This document shows, in pieces, positions 17,444 to 26,402 of a stretch of DNA of 64,000 nucleotides (position 1 is the stretch's first letter; every line of letters begins with the position of its first letter). Made by a program: the position numbers and the translations under genes. The DNA is from Sphingopyxis sp. LC363 (GTDB lineage: Bacteria > Pseudomonadota > Alphaproteobacteria > Sphingomonadales > Sphingomonadaceae): positions 146,813 through 210,812 of the forward strand of contig NZ_JNFC01000045.1 in assembly GCF_000756385.1 (NCBI RefSeq), read 5' to 3'. The notes beneath the pieces are model-generated. The model was not told the DNA's origin, searched no databases, and worked only from the letters and a program-made list of their open reading frames with translations.

Positions 17444-17941
17444 ATGAGCGACGCAGCCCCCTCCAAACAGCGGATCATTTCGGTCGAGCTCGACGAAGGG
17501 TCGATTGTCTGGCGCAATCCCGACGTCGAGCAGGAACGCCGTGTCGCGATTTTCGACCTGATCGAGGATAATAAGTTCGTGCCGCAGCGCGGACATCCCG
17601 ACGGCTATGCCGGACCCTATCGTTTGATGCTGCGTGTCGAGGACGGCCGGCTGATCTTTGAAATATCACGCGAAGATGGTTCACCGCTCGAGGCGATCAT
17701 CCTTGGCCTCGGGCGCTTCCGCCGTCCGATCCGCGATTATTTCGCGATTTGCGACAGCTATTATCAGGCGATCAAGACCTCGACCGCGCAGCAGATCGAG
17801 ACCGTCGACATGGCGCGCCGCGCGCTGCACAATGAGGCGGCCGAGATGCTGATGGACCGGCTCGACGGCAAGATTGCGGTCGATTTCGATACCGCACGGC
17901 GATTATTCACACTGATCTGCGTGTTGCACATCAAGGGCTGA
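17444..17941 (+). CDS. UPF0262 family protein
   Basis: Conserved protein of 165 residues, QRIISVELDEGSIVWRNPDVEQER near the N-terminus, then GPYRLMLRVEDGRLIFEI and FRRPIRDYFAICDSYYQAI, ending LFTLICVLHIKG. These blocks are diagnostic for the alphaproteobacterial UPF0262 family of unknown function. It opens a run UPF0262-GH25-cdd-dcd with gaps of 2 bp, -4 bp and 38 bp, so co-transcription is likely. Confidence 0.9.
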   Translation: MSDAAPSKQRIISVELDEGSIVWRNPDVEQERRVAIFDLIEDNKFVPQRGHPDGYAGPYRLMLRVEDGRLIFEISREDGSPLEAIILGLGRFRRPIRDYFAICDSYYQAIKTSTAQQIETVDMARRALHNEAAEMLMDRLDGKIAVDFDTARRLFTLICVLHIKG

Positions 17942-17943
17942 CG

Positions 17944-18699
17944 ATGAAGGCGGGGGCAATCAGGGGCGGCAAGGCGGCGCAGGCCGCGGCGGCGTGGCGC
18001 GCAAGGGTCGCACGTCTGCTGCGCCGGATCGGCGCCGCCATCGTGCTGCTGCTCCTCGCTGCGGGCCTCGCGCTGTGGTGGGCGGCGCGCTGGACGCCCG
18101 ACCGCGCCATCTATCCGACGCAGGGCGTGACGATCGACGCCGGAAACGGCGACGTTCATTGGGGCTCGATCAAGGCCGCGGGCGCCGAATTCGCCTATAT
18201 CGCAGCGACCGACGGATCGGGCGGAATCGACGCGAAATTCGCCCGCAACCTGGCCGAAGCGCGCGACGCTGGGGTGCAGGCGGGCGCGATCCACCGCTAT
18301 AGCCTCTGCCAACTCGCGACCGATCAGGCCGCCAATTTCATCCGCCATGTCCCGCGCCGCGCCGATATGCTGCCCGCAGTGGTCTGGCTCGATTATGACG
18401 ATCGCTGTCCCGACCGGCCGACGCGCGCGCTCCTGCTGTCCGAACTTGCGACCTTCCTCGCCCAGATCGAGGCGCATATGGGCAAGCAGAGCCTGATCGC
18501 GCCCGGGCCGGCGTTCGAGAGCGATTACAGGGTGACGGGGGGGATCGCGCGCACGACCTGGCTGCGCCGCGACTTTTTCGAACCCGATTACGGCGCGCAC
18601 CCCTGGGCTATGTGGCAGGCGAACGACTATGTCCGCCTGTCGGGCGCCAAGGGCACCGTCGGCTGGAACGTGCTGCGCCCGCAAGGAGAGATGCAATGA
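17944..18699 (+). CDS. GH25-family protein (lysozyme-like) with altered active site
   Basis: Membrane-anchored protein of 251 residues: cytoplasmic basic start, one transmembrane helix (about 29-48), then a periplasmic GH25 barrel that in active members cleaves peptidoglycan. GVTIDAGNGDVHWGSIKAAGAEFAYI is split between the first strand and its Asp65, which aligns with the conserved first catalytic Asp. The usual D-x-E at the centre reads D150-Y-D152 here, so the acid Glu is an Asp. Other GH25 features (QAGAIHRYS, WAMWQAND) remain. Activity may be weak or changed. Coupled to cdd by ATGA. Confidence 0.78.
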   Translation: MKAGAIRGGKAAQAAAAWRARVARLLRRIGAAIVLLLLAAGLALWWAARWTPDRAIYPTQGVTIDAGNGDVHWGSIKAAGAEFAYIAATDGSGGIDAKFARNLAEARDAGVQAGAIHRYSLCQLATDQAANFIRHVPRRADMLPAVVWLDYDDRCPDRPTRALLLSELATFLAQIEAHMGKQSLIAPGPAFESDYRVTGGIARTTWLRRDFFEPDYGAHPWAMWQANDYVRLSGAKGTVGWNVLRPQGEMQ

Positions 18700-19145
18700 C
18701 CGAGACCCGCGACACCTTGATCGACGCGGCGCGCGATGCGGCAAACCGAGCCTATGCGCCTTATTCGGGTTTCCATGTCGGTGCAGCGCTGCTGCTCAAG
18801 AATGGCGATGTGGTGACGGGCGCTAATGTCGAGAATGCGAGCTATGGCCTGACCCTCTGCGCCGAAAACGCGGCGGTCGCCAAGATCGCCAACGAAGGCT
18901 GGATCGGCGAACTCGCCGAGGTCGCGATCGTTGGCGGCCGTCCCGACGGCGACGCGCTGATCGGCAGCGATCCGGTCCATCCGTGCGGCCGCTGCCGCCA
19001 AATCCTCAACGAGGCGGCCGAACGGTCGAAGACCGACATTCTCGTCCATTGCGCCTCGGGCGATGGCAAGACGGTAAAGAGCTATAGACTCTCCGAACTG
19101 CTTCCCGCCGCTTTCGGGCCGAAGGATTTGGGGCTCATCGACTGA
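18696..19145 (+). CDS. cdd: Cytidine deaminase
   Basis: Zinc enzyme of 149 residues that deaminates cytidine and deoxycytidine to the uridines in pyrimidine salvage. The zinc and proton-shuttle motif C55-A-E57 is in LTLCAENAA, and the other zinc cysteines, Cys97 and Cys100, are in [23 protein letters not shown] and [10 protein letters not shown] are the typical substrate-binding segments. ATG at 18696 overlaps the GH25 stop. With dcd downstream it forms a small pyrimidine-nucleotide unit. Confidence 0.95.
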   Translation: MTETRDTLIDAARDAANRAYAPYSGFHVGAALLLKNGDVVTGANVENASYGLTLCAENAAVAKIANEGWIGELAEVAIVGGRPDGDALIGSDPVHPCGRCRQILNEAAERSKTDILVHCASGDGKTVKSYRLSELLPAAFGPKDLGLID

Positions 19146-19183
19146 CCGCTTGCGCAATACCCGCAGGACCGACAAGACAAGCC

Positions 19184-19738
19184 ATGAGCATTCTTTCCGA
19201 CAAATGGATTCGCGAAGCCGCCCGGACGCAGGGCATGATCGAGCCGTTCGTGGAGGCCCAGCGCCGCGACGGGTGCATCAGCTATGGCCTCTCCTCCTAC
19301 GGCTATGACGCGCGCGTCGCCCCCGAATTCAAGATTTTCACCAATGTCGACAGCGCGGTCGTCGATCCCAAGGATTTCGCGTCGAACAGCTTCGTCGACC
19401 GCGAAACCGACGTCTGCATCATCCCGCCGAACAGTTTTGCGCTCGCTCGCACAGTCGAATATTTCCGTATCCCGCGCGATGTGCTCGTCATCTGCCTCGG
19501 CAAGTCGACCTATGCGCGCTGCGGTATCATCGTGAACGTCACCCCGCTCGAACCCGGCTGGGAAGGCCATGTGACGCTCGAGTTTTCGAACACCACCCCC
19601 CTGCCCGCCAAAATTTACGCCAATGAGGGCGCGTGCCAATTCCTCTTCCTCAAGGGCAACGAGCCGTGCGAGACGAGCTACGCCGACCGCGCGGGCAAAT
19701 ATATGGGGCAGAAAGGCGTGACGCTTCCCAAGCTTTGA
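19184..19738 (+). CDS. dcd: dCTP deaminase
   Basis: Trimeric enzyme of 184 residues that converts dCTP to dUTP, supplying dUMP for thymidylate synthesis. [13 protein letters not shown], the catalytic-region motif [28 protein letters not shown] and the C-terminal [12 protein letters not shown] are all typical. No extra dUTPase domain. It follows cdd with a 38-bp gap. Confidence 0.95.
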   Translation: MSILSDKWIREAARTQGMIEPFVEAQRRDGCISYGLSSYGYDARVAPEFKIFTNVDSAVVDPKDFASNSFVDRETDVCIIPPNSFALARTVEYFRIPRDVLVICLGKSTYARCGIIVNVTPLEPGWEGHVTLEFSNTTPLPAKIYANEGACQFLFLKGNEPCETSYADRAGKYMGQKGVTLPKL

Positions 19739-19818
19739 TATCGCGGCTTCGCTATCGCGCTTGTCCTCGCGGCGAAAAATGATAACGTTCCCAAAAATCA
19801 AAAAATGGGGATGAGGTC

Positions 19819-21618
19819 ATGAAATTCCGAACGGTCACGCTCGCTCTCACCGCGCTGCTCTCCTCCGCCACCGCGCACGCCGAAGGCTTCCTCAAGGTCG
19901 AGGGCACGCAGATCGTCGACGGATCGGGCAAACCGGTAATCCTGCGCGGCATGGGGCTTGGCGGCTGGATGTTGCAGGAAGGCTATATGCTGAAGCTCGG
20001 CGAGGTCGGGCAGCAGCACAAAATCCGTGCCAAGCTCGTCGAACTGGTCGGCGAGGAGCGCACCGCGGCCTTTTACCGCGCCTGGCTCGACAATCACACG
20101 ACCAAGGCCGACATCGACCAGATGGCGAAGTGGGGTTTCAACTCGGTACGCCTGCCGATCCATTTCGACCAGCTCACCCTGCCCGCCGACAAGGAACCCA
20201 AGCCCGGTGAGGATACATGGCATGAAGAAGGTTTCCAGCGCATCGACCGCCTGCTCGAATGGAGCAAGGCGAACCGCATCTGGCTGATCCTCGACCTCCA
20301 CGCCGCGCCCGGCGGGCAGGGCAATGATCTCGCCATTTCCGACCGCGATCCGGCGAAGCCGTCGCTGTGGGAGAGCGCGGAGAATCAGCGCAAGACCGTC
20401 GCGCTGTGGAGTAAGCTCGCTTCCCGATACAAGGACGAGCCGTGGATCGGCGCCTATGACCTGATCAACGAGCCCAACTGGAGCTTCGCGACCCCCGGCA
20501 AAGGCAATGGCTGCGACGAGACCGAGAATAAGGCGGTGTGGGCGCTGCAGCAGCGCATCACCAAGGCGATCCGCGACGTCGACCCAGAGCATATCGTGAT
20601 CATCGAGGGCAATTGCTGGGGCAATAATTACAAGGGCCTGCCGCCCGCATGGGACGCCAATATGGTGCTGAGCTTCCACAAATATTGGAACCGCAACGAC
20701 GCGGCGAGCATCGCTGAGATCAAGGCGCTGCGCACCCGCACGAACCGCCCGATCTGGCTCGGCGAGTCGGGCGAGAACAGCAATGGTTGGTATCAGGGCG
20801 CGATCGCGCTCGTCGAGGGCGCGGGCATTGGCTGGAATTTCTGGCCGCTCAAGAAAATCGGTTTCAACCAGCCGCTCGAGATCACGCCCGGCGATAGCTG
20901 GATGAAGATCGTCCAATGGATGACGGCCAAGGGCTCGAAGCCGGCCGCCGATGAAGCCTTCGCCGCGATGATGCAGCTCGCCGAAAACACCCGCTTCGAC
21001 AACAACATCCCCAAGCCCGACGTCATCGACGCGATGCTCCGTCAACCGCACGACCCGGCCCATCGCGCTTTCAAGTCCCGCACGCTCGGCGCAAAGCCGC
21101 TGACCATCGCCGCCGCCGACTATGATCTCGGCCCGCCGGGCGCCGCCTATCACGATAGTGTCGACGCCAATTATCATGTCGCGACCGGCGGCGAGCGGAC
21201 GCCGTGGAACAACGGTACGACCTATCGCAACGACGGCGTCGACATCGCGCGCGAACCCGATGGTACACCCTATGTCACCGATTTCGTCAGCGGCGAATAT
21301 ATGCGCTACAGCGCCGACGTCGCCCGCGCGGGGCGCTGGACCGTCAGCGCACGCGCGCGCTCGGCCAAGGGCGGCCGCATCGGCATCGACGAACGCGGCG
21401 TCGCGATCCCGCACGGGACGGCATGGCAGACCATAACGCTCGCCGATGCCGACCTGCCCGCCGGGCCCGGCACCGCGACGCTGCGCGCGTTCGATTGCAG
21501 CGACTGCGAGATCGCCGAGATCGTCTTCACGCCGCGATGGCCGGAACCCAATGCTCCCATGTGCGTCCTCTTTGCACAAGCGGAGGGGCGTGCAGTGGAG
21601 GATGTCTCATGTCCATGA
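19819..21618 (+). CDS. Secreted GH5 glycoside hydrolase with C-terminal CBM-like domain
   Basis: Exported glycan hydrolase of 599 residues. Signal peptide 1-21 ends AHA. The GH5 barrel opens with GKPVILRGMGLGGWM, has the acid/base Glu218 in LINEPNW and the nucleophile Glu316 in WLGESGEN. After about residue 430 a beta-rich domain follows (AAYHDSVDANYH, GEYMRYSADVARAGRWTVSARA, FDCSDCEIAEI) that resembles CBM6-type carbohydrate-binding modules. Cellulase or another beta-glucanase activity is likely; exact substrate is open. Its stop overlaps the DoxX start by 10 bp. Confidence 0.85.
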   Translation: MKFRTVTLALTALLSSATAHAEGFLKVEGTQIVDGSGKPVILRGMGLGGWMLQEGYMLKLGEVGQQHKIRAKLVELVGEERTAAFYRAWLDNHTTKADIDQMAKWGFNSVRLPIHFDQLTLPADKEPKPGEDTWHEEGFQRIDRLLEWSKANRIWLILDLHAAPGGQGNDLAISDRDPAKPSLWESAENQRKTVALWSKLASRYKDEPWIGAYDLINEPNWSFATPGKGNGCDETENKAVWALQQRITKAIRDVDPEHIVIIEGNCWGNNYKGLPPAWDANMVLSFHKYWNRNDAASIAEIKALRTRTNRPIWLGESGENSNGWYQGAIALVEGAGIGWNFWPLKKIGFNQPLEITPGDSWMKIVQWMTAKGSKPAADEAFAAMMQLAENTRFDNNIPKPDVIDAMLRQPHDPAHRAFKSRTLGAKPLTIAAADYDLGPPGAAYHDSVDANYHVATGGERTPWNNGTTYRNDGVDIAREPDGTPYVTDFVSGEYMRYSADVARAGRWTVSARARSAKGGRIGIDERGVAIPHGTAWQTITLADADLPAGPGTATLRAFDCSDCEIAEIVFTPRWPEPNAPMCVLFAQAEGRAVEDVSCP

Positions 21619-22124
21619 TCGCCGTATTTTTCGGCCGCCTGTTCATCGCGGTGATTTTCATCGTGTCGGGGATCAACAAGCTGATCCATGTCAACGATAC
21701 CGACGCGATGATTTCCGCCGCTGGCCTGCCCGCCGGGCTCGCGATTCCGACCGGCCTTTTCGAACTTGTCGCGGGCGTCTGCCTTGCGCTCGGCATCGCG
21801 ACGCGGCTGTGGTCGATCCTGCTCGCGGTGTTCGTTCTCCTGACCATCCTCTTTTTCCACCGCGAGTTCACCGACCCGATGCAGGCGATGGCGGCGATGA
21901 AGAATCTCGCGATCGCGGGCGGCCTGCTCTGCCTCTTCGGCTATGGCAACACGCGCTGGAGCTATGATGCGCTGCGCCAGCGCCGCCGCGACGAACTGGC
22001 GACGCAGCGCGCACAGCAGCACGCGACCGACGCCGAACTGCGCGCCGCGCGCGCCGAAGGTCGCGCCGAAGCAGCGGGAGCGCCGGTGGTCGTCGAAAAG
22101 CGTCGCCCCTTCTGGCGCCGCTAG
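21609..22124 (+). CDS. DoxX family membrane protein
   Basis: Inner-membrane protein of 171 residues with four predicted helices (about 3-21, 45-66, 68-84, 95-112). FGRLFIAVIFIVSGINKL and LGIATRLWSILLAVF are typical DoxX segments. The last 50 residues are a charged, Ala/Arg/Glu-rich cytoplasmic tail ending VEKRRPFWRR, longer than in minimal DoxX proteins. The start ATG at 21609 overlaps the GH5 gene. Function in redox or membrane homeostasis is only suggested for the family. Confidence 0.87.
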   Translation: MSMIAVFFGRLFIAVIFIVSGINKLIHVNDTDAMISAAGLPAGLAIPTGLFELVAGVCLALGIATRLWSILLAVFVLLTILFFHREFTDPMQAMAAMKNLAIAGGLLCLFGYGNTRWSYDALRQRRRDELATQRAQQHATDAELRAARAEGRAEAAGAPVVVEKRRPFWRR

Positions 22125-22197
22125 ACCTTCGCGCTTGGCATCGCCGCGCGTCTGCGCTAGCCTTCACTTAACGTTTACGTAAAGGGAGGGTTTTGCC

Positions 22198-23367
22198 ATG
22201 GCGTCCCGCGATTTCGACATCGTCGTCTACGGCGCGACGGGCTTTACCGGCCGCCTCGTCGCCGAATATCTCGCGCACCACTACAAGGGCCGCAAGGACG
22301 CGCCCAAATGGGCGATGGCGGGCCGCAGCCTCGACAAGCTGGCCGAGGTTCGCGGCCTTATCGGCGCAAGCCCCGAAACGCCCCTGATCGTCGCCGACGC
22401 GAGCGATCCCGCGAGCCTCGACAAGATGGCGCAAAGCACGAAAGTCGTGCTGACGACGGTCGGCCCTTACCAGCTTTACGGCAGCGAACTCGTCGCCGCC
22501 TGCGTCCGCGCGGGCACCGCCTATGCCGATCTTTGCGGCGAACCCGGCTGGATGCGCGAAATGATCGACGAACATGAAGCCGCGGCCAAGGCATCGGGCG
22601 CGCGCATCACCTTCAGTTGCGGTTTCGACTCGATCCCCTTCGACCTCGGTGTCCTCTTCCTTCAGGCCGAAGCGGTAAAGCGCCACGGCAAACCCGCACC
22701 GCGCGTCAAGGGCCGCGTCCGCAAGATGGCGGGCGGCGCCTCGGGCGGCACGATCGCGAGCCTCACCGAAACATTGAAGGCGATCGCCAAGAAGCCCTCG
22801 CTTGCGCTGCTGCTCAAGTCGAGCTTCGCGCTGACTCCCGGCTTCGAGGGACCCTCGCAGCCAACCGGGCTGATCCCCGAATATGACGGCGCGACCGGCA
22901 CATGGACCGCGCCCTTCGTCATGGCGCCGATCAACACCAAGAATGTCCACCGCACCAATTTCTTGGTCGGCCACAAATGGGGCGAAGATCTGGTCTATGA
23001 CGAGATGGTGATGACGACGATCGGCGACGCTGGAAAGGCGATGGCCGAAGCGATGGCGAAGGCGAATCCTTTTGGCGAGTCGACGCTCCAGCCCGGCGAG
23101 GGCCCGAGCAAGGAAGAGCGCGAGAAGGGCTTCTACGACATCCTCTTCATCGGCGAATATCCCGATGGCACCACCGTTCGCGCGAGCGTTCAGGGCGACC
23201 GCGACCCCGGCTATGGCTCGACCTCGAAGATGCTCGCCGAAACGGGGATGGCGCTGCTCGAAAACAAGGGCGCGGGCGGTGTGTGGACTCCGGGCGCGCT
23301 GCTTGGCGATGCGCTGATCGCGCGGCTGACCGCGAATGCAGGCCTGACGTTCCAGATCGAGGACTGA
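22198..23367 (+). CDS. Saccharopine dehydrogenase-like protein (trans-acting enoyl reductase type)
   Basis: NAD(P)-binding protein of 389 residues. The Rossmann start DIVVYGATGFTGRLVAEYLA, then TTVGPYQLYGSELVAACV and YADLCGEPGWMREMID, match saccharopine-dehydrogenase-like proteins of the mycobacterial trans-acting enoyl reductase group. Those reduce lipid intermediates, but the sphingomonad members are not characterised. GGASGGTIASL and the C-terminal GYGSTSKMLAETGMALLE are conserved in the group. A good ribosome site (aaagggaggg) precedes. A thioesterase follows after 7 bp, so the pair may act on an acyl substrate. Confidence 0.82.
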   Translation: MASRDFDIVVYGATGFTGRLVAEYLAHHYKGRKDAPKWAMAGRSLDKLAEVRGLIGASPETPLIVADASDPASLDKMAQSTKVVLTTVGPYQLYGSELVAACVRAGTAYADLCGEPGWMREMIDEHEAAAKASGARITFSCGFDSIPFDLGVLFLQAEAVKRHGKPAPRVKGRVRKMAGGASGGTIASLTETLKAIAKKPSLALLLKSSFALTPGFEGPSQPTGLIPEYDGATGTWTAPFVMAPINTKNVHRTNFLVGHKWGEDLVYDEMVMTTIGDAGKAMAEAMAKANPFGESTLQPGEGPSKEEREKGFYDILFIGEYPDGTTVRASVQGDRDPGYGSTSKMLAETGMALLENKGAGGVWTPGALLGDALIARLTANAGLTFQIED

Positions 23368-23374
23368 AGACGAG

Positions 23375-24175
23375 ATGACAAGCTCTCCCAGCGCGCTCGA
23401 CGCGCTGCTCTCCACGCTGCGCGTCGATGGCGATGTCGCAACCGCGCATATCGACGAAGGATGGATGCAGGGGCGCACCGCCTATGGCGGGATCAGCTCG
23501 GCGGTCGCGCTAGCCGGCGCGATGGCGCTCCACCCGACCGAGACGCCGCTTCGCTATGCGCAGATCAGCTTCATCGGTCCCGTCGGCGGCGACTGCACCG
23601 TCGAGACGCGCGTGCTGCGCCAGTCGAAATCCTCGCTGTTCATCGACGCGGGGGTGTCGAGCGATCAGGGCTTCGGCACCGCCGCGGTCTTCGCCTTTTC
23701 AGGCGATCGCCAAAGCCATCTCGATCACAATCGGCTGGCGATGCCCGATGCGCCCGAGCCCGCAACGCTGGCGCCGGTGCCCGAACATCATGCGCGCCCG
23801 TCCTTCACGCGCCATTTCGACATGCGCCCGACGACCGGCCCGCGCTTTGCGTGGAAAAGCGAGGTCGGCGAATATCTGACCTGGGTGCGCTTCGTCGAGG
23901 AGCCCGCGTGCCATCCCGCGGTCGCGCTGCTCGCGATGGGCGACGCGCTGCCGCCCGCCGCGATGGCGCTGTTCAGCCAGTTCGGACCGATCAGTTCGAT
24001 GAACTGGACGGTCAACATGCTCACCGGCGCGCCGAAAACCGACGATGGTTGGTGGCTGCTGTCGGCAAAGACCGGCTATGCCCGCCACGGCCTGTCGGTG
24101 CAGGACATGATGCTGTGGAACCGCGCCGGCGAACCGGTCCTCAGCGGCAGCCAGGCGATCGCGATCTACGCCTGA
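23375..24175 (+). CDS. Acyl-CoA thioesterase family protein (hot-dog, TesB-like)
   Basis: Thioesterase of 266 residues with two hot-dog halves. WMQGRTAYGGISSAVALAGA is the N-terminal start, RYAQISFIGPVGG the conserved strand pair, and the second half runs through MNWTVNM and GWWLLSAKTGYARHGLSVQDMMLW, ending GEPVLSGSQAIAIYA. This is the 4HBT_3/acyl-CoA thioesterase II-like arrangement. It probably hydrolyses an acyl-CoA; chain length is unknown. It lies 7 bp after the enoyl-reductase-like gene and overlaps the convergent sensor kinase gene by 10 bp. Confidence 0.83.
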   Translation: MTSSPSALDALLSTLRVDGDVATAHIDEGWMQGRTAYGGISSAVALAGAMALHPTETPLRYAQISFIGPVGGDCTVETRVLRQSKSSLFIDAGVSSDQGFGTAAVFAFSGDRQSHLDHNRLAMPDAPEPATLAPVPEHHARPSFTRHFDMRPTTGPRFAWKSEVGEYLTWVRFVEEPACHPAVALLAMGDALPPAAMALFSQFGPISSMNWTVNMLTGAPKTDDGWWLLSAKTGYARHGLSVQDMMLWNRAGEPVLSGSQAIAIYA

Positions 24176-25536
24176 ACGGGCAATGCAATCACTGCATCGA
24201 GTCCGCCACCGGGGCGGTTGGACAAGGTCAGCGAGCCGCCTTCGCCTTCCGCGATGTCGCGCGCGATCGACAGACCCAGCCCCGCGCCGCCGGTCGCGCG
24301 ATTGCGCGACTGTTCACCGCGGGCAAAGGGCTCGATCAGCGTCCGGATCTGTTCGTCGGTCAGGCCGGGGCCGTCGTCGGAGACCACGATCCGCGCGGTC
24401 TCTCCTTCGACGCGAACCGACAGGCGCGCCCGCCCGCCATAAGCCACGGCATTGTCGGCGAGGTTGCGCAACGCGCGCTTGAGCAGCATCGGCCGCGTCA
24501 GCACGGCGACATCGGCAACGTCGGCGATCGCGACGTCCTGACCGCGTTCCTGATAGTCCGCCGCCAGTTCGCCGATCAATTCGCGAAGCGGAATGCGCTC
24601 CTGCGCTTCGGTTCCCGCACCCGAGCGCGCGAGCGCCAAAATGTCGCTCAGCATCGCGGTCATTTCCTCGATGCTTACGATCATCTTGCCCCGCAAGGCC
24701 GCGTCCTCGATCTGCTCGACGCGCACCCGCAAGCTTGCGAGCGGGGTGCGCAGGTCGTGTCCGACGGCACCGAGCATCCGGTCCTTGTCGGATAGCATCG
24801 TCGCGATCCGCGCGCGATAGGCGTTGAAGGCGGCGATGAGGTCGCGCATGTCCGACGGCCCCTCCTCTTCGAGCGGGGTGGCGTCGCGTAGCGCGGGGTT
24901 GGTGCGCGCGGCGCGCGTCAGGTCGCGCAAAGGCCGTGCGACGCGCCACGCGATCAGCAGGATCGGGACGAGAAGAAGGAGGTAGAGCGAGAGCGTCTGC
25001 CAGACGAGAAAGCCCTGCAACCGGTCGCCGCCGACCTGAATCCGGCTGCGCACAGCGACATAGCGGCCGTCGATCTTTGCCGAGACGACGACGATCCGGC
25101 CCGGGAAACCCGATCTCCCGCGAATGCCGGCACGGGGCACGCGCGGCCGGGCGGGCAAGGCCCAGGCATGGACCGCCTCGGCCCGGACATCGGCATCGTG
25201 CAGCAGGCTCGATACATAATCGGCAAGGTCGGGAATCGGCTTCGCGCCGGCCGGAACCGGGATCGGGATGTCTGAAATCACCTGTTTGGGATTTCGCTCG
25301 CGGCCGCGCCGTTCGTCGTCCCGGTCGTCGCGGCGTCCCCGCAGTTCGCCGCGCCGGTCGCGCTCGACGGCGTCGACGATCCGTGCGACCGCCATCCCGC
25401 CGCCATGTGCAAGGAACTGCTGCCTCTGCCCGCGCACGAGCAGCGCAAAGTTGATCGCCTGCGCGACGAACAGCATCACCGCTACGGCAAAGACGAGCTG
25501 GCCGACAAGACTTCTCGGCCACAGGCGGAATTTCAT
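24166..25536 (-). CDS. Sensor histidine kinase (EnvZ-like)
   Basis: Two-helix membrane sensor kinase of 456 residues. Helix 1 is about 11-33 and helix 2 about 179-200, with a 145-residue periplasmic domain between that is very Arg/Asp-rich around 60-85. HAMP-like linker follows, then His260 in GAVGHDLRTPLASLR, the N box NLADNAVAYG, and DDGPGL and GGAGLGLSIARDI of the ATP site. The ATG at 25536 overlaps the regulator's TGA by 4 bp. The signal is unknown; the upstream EF-hand protein hints at a divalent cation. Confidence 0.92.
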   Translation of the reverse strand: MKFRLWPRSLVGQLVFAVAVMLFVAQAINFALLVRGQRQQFLAHGGGMAVARIVDAVERDRRGELRGRRDDRDDERRGRERNPKQVISDIPIPVPAGAKPIPDLADYVSSLLHDADVRAEAVHAWALPARPRVPRAGIRGRSGFPGRIVVVSAKIDGRYVAVRSRIQVGGDRLQGFLVWQTLSLYLLLLVPILLIAWRVARPLRDLTRAARTNPALRDATPLEEEGPSDMRDLIAAFNAYRARIATMLSDKDRMLGAVGHDLRTPLASLRVRVEQIEDAALRGKMIVSIEEMTAMLSDILALARSGAGTEAQERIPLRELIGELAADYQERGQDVAIADVADVAVLTRPMLLKRALRNLADNAVAYGGRARLSVRVEGETARIVVSDDGPGLTDEQIRTLIEPFARGEQSRNRATGGAGLGLSIARDIAEGEGGSLTLSNRPGGGLDAVIALPVQA

Positions 25537-26267
25537 GTGGCGGGACCCATGCGCTTGACCTCGCAGGCGAGCGTATAGCCGCCGCCCCACACGGTCTTGA
25601 CGATCTGCGGATGCGCGGCGTCGATTTCGATCTTCTTGCGCAGTCGGCTGACCAGATTGTCGATCGCGCGGTCGAAGATGTCGGCCTCGCGCCCGCGGAC
25701 GAGGTCGAGCAGCCGGTCGCGGCTCATCACCTGGCGCGGATGCCGGACCAGTGCATGGAGCAAATGATATTCGCCCGACGACAGCGCGACTTCCTCGCCG
25801 GCTTCGTCGACGAGCACGCGCTCGACCTCGCGCAGCACCCATGGCCCAAAGGCATAGCTGGTGCCGTTGCTGTCGAGCGCCCGCCCGCCCGCCTGCGTCC
25901 GGCGCAGCACGGTGCGGATACGCGCGACCAGTTCGCGCGGGTTGAAGGGTTTGACGACATAATCGTCGGCGCCGATCTCTAGCCCGATGATGCGTTCGGT
26001 ATCCTCGGCGCGCGCGGTGAGCAGGATGACGGGAATGCTGCTCGTCTCGCGCAGATGGCGGGTCAGCGATAATCCGTCCTCGCCGGGCATCATGATATCG
26101 CTCACCACGAGATCGACTGTCTGCGCACGCAGCACCGAGCGCGCCTCGGCGGCGCCGGCCGCGTCGACGACGGTAAAGCCCTGCGCGGTCAGATATTCGG
26201 CGAGCGGCTCGCGGATCGACGGTTCGTCGTCGATCAGCAGGATGCGTGGCGTATCGCTATCGGTCAT
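25533..26267 (-). CDS. OmpR-family response regulator
   Basis: Transcription factor of 244 residues: receiver domain with DD at 13-14, phosphoacceptor Asp57 (VVSDIMMPGEDG), LLTARAED and Lys in YVVKPFNPREL, then a winged-helix DNA-binding domain with EYHLLHALVRHPRQVMSRDRLLDLVRG and KTVWGGGYTL. I chose the ATG at 26267 because GGAAAAGAG lies directly upstream; an in-frame ATG at 26297 is also possible. First gene of the kinase pair and downstream of an EF-hand gene on the same strand, separated by a strong hairpin. Confidence 0.93.
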   Translation of the reverse strand: MTDSDTPRILLIDDEPSIREPLAEYLTAQGFTVVDAAGAAEARSVLRAQTVDLVVSDIMMPGEDGLSLTRHLRETSSIPVILLTARAEDTERIIGLEIGADDYVVKPFNPRELVARIRTVLRRTQAGGRALDSNGTSYAFGPWVLREVERVLVDEAGEEVALSSGEYHLLHALVRHPRQVMSRDRLLDLVRGREADIFDRAIDNLVSRLRKKIEIDAAHPQIVKTVWGGGYTLACEVKRMGPAT

Positions 26268-26290
26268 CTCTTTTCCGTCAAATGCTAGTT

Positions 26291-26320
26291 CGCCCACCGG
26301 CCCGTGGGGGCCGGTGGGCG
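26291..26320 (-). terminator. Strong hairpin between EF-hand gene and two-component genes
   Basis: A 13-bp perfect stem CGCCCACCGGCCC / GGGCCGGTGGGCG around a 4-base loop lies between the EF-hand stop and the regulator start. No T run follows, so it may be a rho-assisted terminator, an attenuator or an mRNA-stabilising end. Confidence 0.55.
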
Positions 26321-26402
26321 ATAGCTGGCAGGGACCGGCGGCAAAGGCAATGCCGGGAGGGGGGATGGCCTGTCGTTACCAAAAAGACCCCTGCCAAATC
26401 GC

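Noticed and set aside
17944..18699. GH25 gene as a prophage endolysin
   Set aside because: No phage structural, integrase or holin genes are nearby, the protein has its own membrane anchor, and its neighbours are housekeeping genes.
19798..21579. A 593-codon minus-strand frame opposite the GH5 gene
   Set aside because: No domain can be recognised and the opposite strand has a signal peptide plus both catalytic Glu of GH5.
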